DNA of 64,000 nucleotides from Argopecten irradians (Eukaryota > Mollusca > Bivalvia > Pectinida > Pectinidae): NCBI RefSeq assembly GCF_041381155.1, contig NC_091134.1:57939467-58003466 (forward strand). Direction: 5' to 3'. The notes under the pieces were generated by a model. It searched no databases. It saw nothing but the letters and a program-made list of their open reading frames with translations, and had not been told where the DNA came from. A program made the translations under genes and the position numbers. Positions 13,830 through 24,509 of the stretch are shown in pieces (position 1 is the first letter of the stretch; every line of letters begins with the position of its first letter).

Positions 13830-14870
13830 ATATCCTAACATGTCCCCCTGGTTCTCACAACGAACATTTGTGTCCAATACTTACGACTCACCACTAAAGA
13901 ACTCCACAGTGAAACGCATACACCAGCTACAATTCCAACCTCGACAAAAACATTACCACTACTACCCAAACCACCCCGCATACCAAATTCCCAAATTCTC
14001 TCAACACTCCAACCCAATCATCCATTCTCCATCTCGACCCTCATATGGATCTGCGCCAATATGATTTGGTCATCACATCAACTAACTTTACAAAAAGGTC
14101 CTATGACCTCACCCCATAATCTCACTCATTAACCAATCGGAACTCCTCGGGCAGTCTTCAAAGAATACCTTTTTCTCGTTTACTGAAAGTGCCGGAGGTT
14201 CCCGATTGACTCATTAACACCTCGCTACTATTCCAATCTCGTGCAGTCCTACATCTTTAATACGCTTGCTTGTCATCACTATGATCCTAAATTCGAACAT
14301 ACCCCGCTTACCTTTCATATCCCACATTTAACTATGTAGTCCCACATTTAACTATGTAGTCCCACATTTAACATTTAACTATGTAGTCCCACATTTTACT
14401 ATGTAGTCCCACATTTAACTATGTAGTCCCACATTTAACATTCAACTATGTAGTCCCACATTAAACATTCAACTATGTAGTCCCACATTTAACTATGTAG
14501 TAGACCCACCTTTATCTCGCACTTATTCATATAAATTCATATGAAACTTAGATTTCAATATGCGATACTAGATTTATTAGTTAACATGAAATTCTTGTTT
14601 GTAGTCATTCATTAAGGGTATACATAAATTTTTCATTTTTTTCCATAATTGAATATAAAATGAAATCACCCACTATATTCACATTATCAGCACACTTATA
14701 GATAATTTAATTACCTACATTTGTAATAAATGAATATCGCTCTAACCGCAACACTCCACTAAACTGATCAACATTCCCACCCCGTATTCCTGACTACTCG
14801 TCCATATCCACCCCTTCTTGATACTATTCGTTATGTATCTAAAGCCACATCCCAACCCCCACATACTGTT
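13830..14870. other. G-poor, strand-asymmetric tract
   Basis: The plus strand is rich in A, C and T and poor in G for about 1 kb, with runs such as ACCACTACTACCCAAACC. The 20/27-bp array lies within it. Open frames here (for example 13801-14064, His/Pro/Ser/Tyr-rich) follow from the base composition and show no domain. No gene is called. Confidence 0.5.
14321..14501. repeat. Tandem array of 20-bp and 27-bp units, 8 copies
   Basis: The unit is CCCACATTTAACTATGTAGT. The order of unit lengths is 20-20-27-20-20-27-27-20. The 27-bp units carry an extra 7 bp made by duplicating ATTTAAC (later AACATTC). The array sits inside a G-poor tract. Confidence 0.95.
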
Positions 14871-15589
14871 ACATTTATGGGGTAAATATAGCTAAACAAA
14901 TTTTAAAATATAATAAAAGAGGTGATACCTACTTAGTTATTCACCAATTCAAAATATGGGTTGTTTTGCGACAACGAAATATTTCATGATTTCAACTTCC
15001 GTAATGAGTTTTATTCCATTAAAATAGTATGCTTAAAAATCAATTGGATGGAGGGAAGAAAAATGAAATGACTATATAGTAGATATTTTCATTGAAAATG
15101 GTTTATTAGGTCTGGGATATGGTTGAAGTTAAAAGAAAAGGCTACGAACTTTCAGAAACTGTATCGGGTAACCACGAAATCTTCCAAACGCTATAAAAAG
15201 TTTTGCTGACATTTCAAACGTTTGAGATTCCAATTTCAAGAATTATCTCCCTTGTTTTGGCAACTTCCGGTCGTGACATTAAGAAACTTCAAAGACAAAC
15301 GCAAAGCCTGGGTGGGCTCATAAATAAAGCTAACATGACCTCTCCTCAGCTTTCTCAAACAGCTGTACAAGATATCGAAACTAAGCATTATCTATATCAG
15401 AAATTTTATATAAATGCTTACCCATATTAACAGCAATCAGTTATACTATTTCAATGTGTCTATATTTTATAAACATAAATCATAACATTTGTTATCTTCT
15501 TTATTTAAAATGTTCATTTCAAAAATATTAAATACATGTTTATTTTGCTACAATTTAAGTGTGTGTACATTTACAACTCATCATTGCAG

Positions 15590-15668
15590 ACGCAACTAAT
15601 TGTTCGATGACGCAAGTCGACGTTGAGCAGATCAAGAGGCAGAAATGCCAATGTAGATCGAAGATCAG
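15590..15668 (+). other. Possible internal coding exon
   Basis: The acceptor is CTCATCATTGCAG ending at 15589 and the donor is ATCAG/GTAACA after 15668. One frame of the 79-nt segment is open throughout (25 codons, including TQVDVEQIKRQKCQCRSKI) and the other two close early. G+C is higher than the flanks. A 75-codon plus-strand frame at 15203-15430 lies 160 bp upstream. The family is unrecognised. Confidence 0.25.
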
Positions 15669-16246
15669 GTAACATAGGTACATGATATACAGAACTACCA
15701 TTCTACTTTCTCTGGCGTCTTTCCTAACACCACGACACTGTGACAGCATTTTGCTTAATTTCGTTATTTTAAAAAAAACTCACTCTTATACAAGAACGGA
15801 AAACCAAGAACTCGCCATTATAATCAGCCGATTGCTTATCAATATCTACACTAAACGATATTTTGTATCATAATTTCTGCTCTTTATCAATATTACTTCT
15901 TCATTTTCAGAAATATACAATTTCTAATAATTTTCTAATGTGGTCCCAGATAACATGCACGTATATCTAAACGTGTGTGTTATTTGATTTTAAATGCGCA
16001 CCTTTCTGTAGACATGCTAGGAAATCAGAAACACATGAACTAAAGCCTCATGACATTGTCAAACAAATATATTGGATGATTTTATTCATAATATCCGTTA
16101 ATGTTATTTGATTCGAGGGATGCTTTTTAAGTTTTGACGATAGAAATATGATCTAACGGACGATATAATGAGGCCCGTTTAGTCATAAATAAATGTTCCT
16201 TTTCTGTGTTTGGGTAATGAATCGTCTATCCCTGATCCATAAAGCC

Positions 16247-16484
16247 TATAAAGGCCTACAGGTATTATATATGACACCTTCAGAGTGTATACTCTGTACA
16301 GGTAGTGGTTCAGTTTCAGTCACGTGCGTTCTATAGATGTTAGAAACTTAAGAAAGAATCTAAGAACCAGCGCTATTGTTGTGATATTATTTCTTCGTTT
16401 GAGACCACAATGGCGATTGCTCCCCGACTATCGGATTTCCGGTCCGCGTTACTAAGAGCAACAACTGTGGAGAAACACGTGTGA
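16247..16484 (+). other. TATA box plus short ORF with strong start context; possible first exon
   Basis: TATAAAGG at 16247-16254 lies 156 bp before an ATG at 16410 in an ideal context (CCACAATGG). The 24-codon frame begins MAIAPRLSDFRSALLRATTV and ends EKHV, with TGA at 16482-16484. A possible donor GT/GTGAGA overlaps the stop (exon end 16480), so the stop may never be read. Two CACGTG E-boxes flank it (16321-16326, 16476-16481). The basic, amphipathic start could be a mitochondrial presequence, which is inference. No family recognised. Confidence 0.3.
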
Positions 16485-16977
16485 GAAACTTCGTCCTCAA
16501 CAGCTGACTATGACTATAAAAGAAGCGCAAATTTGGTAGAATATTATCGGTATCCCCTGAATCTGGAAATATCTAAATCTATTGTTATATACAAATACAT
16601 TAGAAATGAAAGACTGTTGACAAATTACTTCAATTTATATTTAGGTACCACATTTATTATTTATTATTTATTCTTAATAAATAGATTATTACTAAAATTT
16701 GTCCCAATGGGAAAATATATTATTTTTAGTTCTGCTAAAAAACTTGATTTTTTCATTCGGTTGTCTTTGCTTCAAAATCAAATGTTAAAAATTAAAAATG
16801 TCGTCAAATACAATTATTTGCTTGTTCCACAAAGACAATAAATGTTTTTAAAAAAAGTTAATGAAGAGATATAGCGATGGATAAACCATTGTTTTCATAA
16901 TCATGATTATTATCATAAACCTCTGAAACTGACAATGGAAAAGACGTCGTGGCATGGCGTCATATCGAATCTATATT

Positions 16978-17449
16978 ACGCAGAAGAGAGTTCTTATGCA
17001 ACCTCTACCTTTAATCGAACCCCACGAGAGGTTTATCTTGTTGACGCTTCGTTTGAAAAAGCAGTGTACCTTATTTGCGCGCAGTATATAAAAGCACGGC
17101 TGTTTGAGTACTTAGTTATATATATAATGTCGCCTTCAATCCGTTTATTAATTTATTGCTCAATTGTGTCCTAAACAGACATAATGTTGAGATGAAAAGC
17201 TTTTTAAGTATCTACGCAGAAGAGAGTTCTTATGCAACCTCTACCTTTAATCGAACCCCACGAGAGGTTTATCTTGTTGACGCTTCGTTTGAAAAAGCAG
17301 TGTACCTTATTTGCGCGCAGTATATAAAAGCACGGCTGTTTGAGTACTTAGTTATATATATAATGTCGCCTTCAATCCGTTTATTAATTTATTGCTCAAT
17401 TGTGTCCTAAACAGACATAATGTTGAGATGAAAAGCTTTTTAAGTATCT
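16978..17449. repeat. Perfect tandem duplication of a 236-bp unit
   Basis: Unit 1 is 16978-17213 and unit 2 is 17214-17449. I compared them base by base and saw no difference. Each contains TATATAAAAG (17085-17094 and 17321-17330) behind a GCGCGC patch, so a TATA-like element is also doubled. The unit is not a multiple of 3, so the frames across it (79 and 84 codons) shift between copies. It is a very recent duplication or an assembly artefact. Confidence 0.95.
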
Positions 17450-20400
17450 GTAAACATTACATAATCAATCATATGACAAACGATTTTGTTATACCCGGCT
17501 GTGAAGGCTACTCGCGCAATCTGACAATGTTAAACAAAAGAACTAGATGTACTTTAATAACCATTGTAAGGGAAGATCGCAACTGTATTGACAGTCAACT
17601 TCCGGTTCCGGTCGATGAGGCCTTCGGGATGTCGAGAATGATTGGTTACGTCGGATGCACTATACTGCCGTAAAACATTGTATGGTCTCGAGTCAATACC
17701 TATGGTGTGGTTATTGGGAGTAATGTCCTTGAACTAATTATTGCACCATTGCCAGGCGTTCACAGCGGGAGATCTCCACTCCGGATGACAGTCAATACTG
17801 TCAGAATTTTGTTCTATTTTCTTGGCAATCTAAACATGATAGTCAATGTCAACAAGGCTTTAAAATTGATGGAAACAAATAGTTTCAGAGTGAGTGATTT
17901 ATTACTATGGTTTTTTGCATCTTAAGTGACTTCGCTTAATTAGTATTTTTATTCGGTAGTTCTATCATTTTATTGTCTCTTTTGTCTTCTGTGGGATAGA
18001 GATGTGCTTGTTCATTGACGCAAAACTTTGTACTCTAAACTTACTTTTCTATCGCTATTTAATCTCATTTATGCAAGTACCTTATTCTATTACAAGCCTC
18101 TTTTTGATATCGACAGCATCACTCACGTATACTCAAGGCTTGCTCTAATTCCCGCTGACATCGCTTCATCTTATACAAGTCTTGTAGCCTTTTAGTACAC
18201 CAACCTTGCATCTTTACTGTAAACAAGTTCCAAGACGTGTTCTCGCATGGCTGATAGGAAATAATTTCCTCGCTTCCTTGCTGCTATTTCTTTCACACAA
18301 ATCTGCGTGATCGTATATATATAATTTAAGTTGCTTTCCTTATGTTGTGATTGAAGTTCATGCAGTCTCAACAGGTATTATTCATACATACTAGGTATCT
18401 GTTGCCCTCAATTGCATAACCGTGATTACAAGTCAACACATTTTACTTAATTTACAGTATTTAAAGTACTTGTTCACAAACTGAAATACTCTTTAATATA
18501 AGAACAAAGTTTGCTTTCGTACTTTATCTTACTAGCCAAAAGTCACTTTGTAGAATTCCTAGTCTTAAGTCTTTTGTTCTAATTTTTGAAACAACTATGA
18601 GTATCTACAAAGCTGATCCAACTGTGTTAAAAGAACTTATTCTTTCTTTGTTATCTGTAGTTCATGCATTGACCATATTTCTTAAGCTAACAGGATATGG
18701 TTTTCGCTTCATCATCAATAAGCCTCGATCCTGTTTACGTTACTCTCGTTCTAGACAATCTTGATTTAGCTACCACATACCTCAATACTAGTCAAGAGCA
18801 TTTGGCGTTGCTGTTCATGTATCCAATCTGTTGGAGAGGGCGATTGTCAGATGACAACGATACATACAAAGCGAAAATGCAATCCATTCAGCAGGCTTAC
18901 ACGATAAAAAACGGTCACATCCTTTTTTCAAACATTTAATTAGCTAATGACAAAACAAAATTCTACCAATTACAATTAATTCCGGTTTCGCATCACAGGT
19001 GCGAAAAAAACAGTGGATGTTAACCACGACTGGCTGAGCAAAGTTATAAACGAGAATCACATCATGTTTACTCATTTCAGTGAAGCCGTCTTTATAGACC
19101 TGTGTGAAATCAACTATATGATATCAACATATATTTGTCCCATTATAAACATAATCTTTGGTTTCGATCAGAAATTGCAGAATGGAGTCGTAAATTTCCG
19201 CGTAATAGTGTGATTATACGCATGTCACGGTATGCTTCCCACGGGAGTAACGAGGTCAATTGGTGACGTCACGTATCAGTGATCACAAACATTACGTGGA
19301 CTTTGTTCCATTCCGAGATATTACGTAAACGTTTGTCTTTCAGTCAATTTTATTAATTAGATATATTTTATAGCAAGAACTGCTAATAACATTTCAACAC
19401 ATGAAACTGTTATTCCAATTGGTTTCGACGAGATAGATGGAGCCTGCGTTTGAAATCAAAATTGAAAAAAAGAGTACAAATAAAAAACAACTCAGCGATA
19501 AAAATCCGGAAGATGGAATTCCTTTGAAAGAAACCAATTTCATATTTTCAAACAATAAATCACACCTCAATAAAGCGAGGTCTGATAGGTTACCTGAAAT
19601 GTAATTACGCTGTATACTTGTATAAGTAAATTTCGATGTTTATTTAAATATTAAAGCATTCATCCAAGTAATTTTATATTACAAAAGCCACCTTAGATAA
19701 ATTTGAACAATAAAATAGGTGATTTGATTCCTCATATATTGTAATTTGGTTTGTACAATATGTATTATTATTTTCTAAATCACCTTTATGAGCCTCGGAT
19801 GCATTGCTGACGAAATGTAACATTTTCAAAGGAGTACATAAAGACAAATTACCTTTGAATTCTAGCTGGCCAGTCGTGCACACCTGAAAACAGACATTTA
19901 ATTGGACCAGTGATAAATGTAACGATCATTAGATGGCGCTGGATCGAGTTTCTTCAACAAAGTACAACACTTGAACTCTGTCGATCCTCCATGATGGTCT
20001 TCTTTCAAGAACGCAGTTTTCGTACACATTGGGTCCGTGTTATGTCACCATTCTTCAACAAAGAGGTTAATTCATCTAAAATAGCTGTGACTGAATGGTA
20101 AGAACAAAACAAGATTGATCTCATATACGTTCCTAGATTGATATTTAATCAAACTTGCAGTACAAAAAGGTTGTGTTAGAAATTACTGGTTTTACAGTCA
20201 TAAAAGTACTGCACGTATGTTTTTACTGGTTTGGATCATAAAGGTGTGAGAGTATTTTTGAGTTTTTGGTTTTTCTTCTTTTTTAAATTTTGTATGTACG
20301 ATATGAAAAATTAGGGTTTTCATTTCTTATTGTTGAAGTGGTTTTTTTTTTTCTTTTTAACAGCATTGCTCCTTAGCCATTATCATCATTGTCGTCTTCA

Positions 20401-20474
20401 ATAGGAGCCCTCACTCGGTTGTCTTCTATCACGAACACAGGATACTGGTCAGTCGGCAACTGTTGCATTTGTTA
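17450..20474. other. Intergenic, no gene named
   Basis: The frame at 17392-17673 becomes coding-like and G+C-richer at its end (VREDRNCIDSQLPVPVDEAF) but has no known domain. A 7-bp-stem hairpin TTTCGCA/TGCGAAA lies near 18986-19006. The rest is featureless apart from the CRE at 19264. Confidence 0.5.
19264..19271. promoter_or_regulatory. Perfect CRE palindrome
   Basis: TGACGTCA followed by CGTATCAGTGATCAC and then two ACGT cores (TTACGTGG, TTACGTAA) within 70 bp. Confidence 0.25.
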
Positions 20475-20625
20475 GTTTGTTGATGATGATTATTTACTAT
20501 GAACAGTCAAGGTGCCATTTGTTGCATGTGATGAAAATTGTGGTGTTTTGGGAGACTGCGGTATGTCCATGTTGTGTTTCCTTAAATAGGAGAAACTCTT
20601 GTCTAGTAGGGTATTCCGTAATTAG
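20475..20625 (-). mobile_element. Diverged fragment of the CAAA-tailed retroposon family
   Basis: The stretch around 20541-20580 (GGTGTTTTGGGAGACTGCGG, then CATGTTGTGT) matches the retroposon at 36353-36890 (about 36453-36490). A T-rich TTTGTTAGTTTGTTGATGAT stretch sits where its tail would be. The fragment lacks the rest of the element and is older than the 36.4-kb copy. Confidence 0.65.
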
Positions 20626-23472
20626 GGAGTAGCATCATATTAATATTCTCTAATGTGTAAGATAGATCAGATGATCTTTATCAGTTTATATTTCAAAGTG
20701 TAAATATAATATAGTGGTGAGCAATAAGACTATTAGACATCTCGTGTTTATGTGTGTGTTGTCCTCGTAATTGAAATAAAAAAATACTTTCCAATATGTG
20801 TGCATTTTATTACTTCGATGAATAACCGGCGAACAGAGTCGGATTAGATCTTCTATGACCAAAATATTTAAATAATATGAAAACTAAATTAGAGTATAAC
20901 AATTTGTTAGGTAAATTAAACTTAGTCAAGATCAGTTCCTCCTCTGATTCGTTTGACCATTAGTAAATTGACTGAAAATTAAATCCTGCACAGTTAATGC
21001 TCATAAGGAAAATAAATAGGAACATGAATTTAATGTTACAAGTTAATACATATTAACCTTTTCGTGTCTGATCAACTAAAGATAAAATTCAATTTAATTG
21101 CTCATTAAAATCCCGTTATACGACCATATTGTATTATTTAGATGTTACCTATTGAATATATCAATTTTACTTCTGCGCGTATCTTTTGTAGGAAATTTAT
21201 TGAAATTACCACTGCAGAAATATTTCAATTACGTATGGTAATTTGTTATCTTAATTTTACTGGCTGGTAAAAGAAGCCTATCAATCATGTTTAAAAATTC
21301 AAATTTGAAGATGTAAATTAGATGTTTACATACAGCTATTACAAGCTACCATAACCGGTAATCGTAGTTGGTACATTCCTCTTTTGTCAATAAAAGCTTT
21401 TTTAAACGATTTTATTGATTTTTCAGTCTATTATCCGTTAAAGTTTCCTATAGCATTATGAATCAAACTAATCGGTTTTGAGATACATGTATTTAATAAT
21501 TCTGAATTAACATCAGAGAAGATTAAATATGAATATTCAGCATGGAGGCAACGTGTAAACATACATGTATTTAAGCCCGTGTTTAAATATGTACCATGGA
21601 CGACACTTCACACCAATAGAGTGTAGAGATATGTATTCTGATTATATTTCAGATTGATTGCAGTACTAACAAGACCTGTGATATATTGACACGTGTTTCT
21701 GTCGATTGCAGTGTGGTGATTGACACCGATATTAGATTAGGACAGGAAATATATTAATACAATCTACACTAGTGGAAATGTAATATAGTACCTATGTCAT
21801 TCTAGAAGAACCTTAAAATTACTGTGTATTTACACTTCACATATACACATATTTTCTTCTTTTCAATTTTTTAAGTTTATTTCGTTACCTACATTTTTTT
21901 TTCAACCACGAAGATTATTATTTACGTTTAAAGTTCAAAGATATATTTGATATTTTGGTGATGAACTGGAGTTTTTCCGGCATTAAAACAAATAAGGTTT
22001 CTATGATTCAGCAGCTTCGACATGCTTCTCCGTCAACCACAAATTATCATTGGCCATGTTGGAGGAAGACATGGAGGTTCTCAACTCCTTTGGAAGTGTA
22101 GTTTTGACACTATACTCACCCATAAAAAATGGTATGTTCATGCATTTATATGTAGAAATGACATTGTTCTATGGCAAGACATACTATCGTAAATCTGTAA
22201 AGAACAAAACTGTTCAACTCTCCACAAGTTGTCCTTTCAGAAATCGATATCAGTAGCGACAGAGTGTATTAGACCTGTTCTGACATTATGGTCATTATAT
22301 ATACACCCTAAGTAGGTAGATCTAAACACACCTACCACAATACCTCAGGAACCTGCTCGCTAACTCCTCTATAGGATTAATTTCAGCCCTTTGTCGTGAA
22401 ATCAGTTTTAAAGCAATCTAGACTTTCAGCATATAACATCTGCTATGAAAAATCCATCTGGCGCAGAGCTAATGTATCTCATTTTTACCGATATATATTA
22501 TTGATGGGATGTAAAGTGAGGCCCTTGGGCTGTACGATTGGTTCAATAGCCTTCGGAGGATGTTAAATTTACCTCCTTTTAGTTAGACCAGGGGCATGAA
22601 CACGCCCATTATCTTAATGACATAAGTATATGTATTTCGTCTTTAACAGTAACATGTTAAAACCGTGCAGTTAAATATGGAGCTTGATAAAACATATCGA
22701 TGTTTTTGTGATGTTTTGTCATTTTCAAATAGTTTGAGTGTTGTTTGTTGAATGCATAACACTAAGTACATGTGCAGGAGGAATTATTTCTATAACTTAC
22801 AAACATATACTTAGTAATATCATCATAGCATATCAGACTAATGTAATATACAAACCTACAGATAGAAATAGTAGTGTCCGCTATACACTTTCTCAGACTG
22901 ATATAATCTCCTTGAAACAAATAAACTTCCACAAGATACTACCAAAATATATAAACAATATTTATGTTTTAATTATCTCTTATATATCGAATGGACAATT
23001 TTCTCAGCACTCCCTGCACATACGCCTAAATATTGTAACTTCTTCAGTATATGAGTTTCACTTTCCTTGATGTTTCCAGTAATCATACTATAAAAGATTA
23101 CTTACAGGATCCTTGATTGAATGTTTTTAGTGAAAAGACAAACCAAGGTCAAGTTCTCTATTCTCACATTGATATTCCAATTAACTAACAACTTGTGGCA
23201 TTCTAAGCCCCGTGTCACCACAAAATTATAAAATCAACCAATTAAAAATAGAAAACAAACAATCCACGGAGTCATTAGGCGTTCTAAGTAGACAGAAGTG
23301 CATGGCTGCATGTGTATGGTTTTTCGTAATACAATGAATTATTATTTCAATTTTAACCCAATTACATTAACTCTTTTGTTACAAGACATGCACTGCTTTA
23401 CAAATGATATATTTCATAAGTTACATTTCGGTGATAATTTATTCTTAGTAAATATATTTTTATTATTGCCAT

Positions 23473-23474
<2 letters not shown>
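20626..23474. other. Intergenic, no gene seen
   Basis: A+T-rich. A GTGAGGCCCTTGGGC patch near 22516-22530 may be the edge of a dispersed repeat. An acceptor-like TTCTGATTATATTTCAG ends at 21652 without a clear donor. Confidence 0.55.

Positions 23475-23551
<77 letters not shown>
23475..23551. repeat. (GT)38 microsatellite
   Basis: An uninterrupted GT run of 77 bases, so likely to vary in length. Cys/Val and His/Thr frames through it are artefacts. Confidence 0.99.
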
Positions 23552-23553
<2 letters not shown>

Positions 23554-24215
23554 GAGTCATTTTGGATGAGAAGTTGTTAATATTGTTAAGCGATATAGTC
23601 TTATTTTTGGTAATTAGGTCGACAGACACAAAGCTTTTATCAATTTCCGGATATGTAGATGATATGTTGTATATATATATATACATGGTTGTCTCTCTGC
23701 GCTGGTTCACAAACAACACCTATCGCCGTCATAATTAATAAATATAAATACATTCCGTATCGTCTTTAAACAATGTGTGTTGTCTGTGAATTTGCATAAC
23801 TTTTCTGTCAGTTCCTCAAAAGAAATTTGTGAATTCATTTCGTTGATAATAAGTTGTATGCTACATTACATCGATGTCAAGAAACTACATAGTATATATA
23901 ATGCATTTAGTATTAAATATTATTTTATTTAGAGTAAAGGGGGACACAATTTTACAACAACACATTAATTTTTTCAAAAAACAGTGTACATACCGGCGGA
24001 AATAAAGGAGTATTTATTTTACCTTTTTCTAGAGTATTTGTATAGTTATGTTTTTATAATGTACGCCATTCCACGAGACATTATGCTTATGTAATGCTTA
24101 TGCTATCTTGGACCTTTATTTATCGTATAACATATTTTTATTAAAATGTGTAAAACAATAAAACACGATTTTATACGGACTTGTTTGATGTTACCATTAC
24201 ACAGAATCTACCCGC

Positions 24216-24228
24216 TGACGTCACTTCC
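24216..24228 (+). promoter_or_regulatory. CRE plus ETS-type motif
   Basis: TGACGTCA (24216-24223) runs directly into CTTCCTG, an ETS core on the other strand. The surrounding 200 bp is richer in G+C than the flanks. Confidence 0.3.
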
Positions 24229-24491
24229 TGTGTATTTGACTGCGTCGTTCTGGCAAGTGGCAAATGTAAATTGCGGGTTCCGAGTTTTCACCTGTTGTCG
24301 GTTATGCAACAAGTCCCCCACCCACTGTGTCCGTGGGTGCGATGTATAGTCATGGGTGTCAGGCAAAGTTGTGGGATGTGGGTGTTGTGGATACGCCAAT
24401 ACACATGCGTGTCAAGTGTCAAATAGGTTTTGAAACATCCGAATACATATGCAACCACGTAACGATATACAACGTCACCTTTGAACAGGAA

Positions 24492-24509
24492 GGGGAGGGG
24501 GGAGGGGGG
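24492..24509 (+). other. Potential G-quadruplex
   Basis: Runs of 4, 6 and 6 G separated by single A residues allow four GGG tracts with short loops. It is isolated in A+T-rich DNA. Confidence 0.6.

Noticed and set aside
17000-17040. tRNA B-box-like GGTTCGATTA on the minus strand in the 236-bp unit
   Set aside because: The flanking bases do not pair into a T stem and no A box or acceptor stem is present.
23298-23719. Cys/Val and His/Thr repeat frames
   Set aside because: Artefacts of the GT microsatellite.
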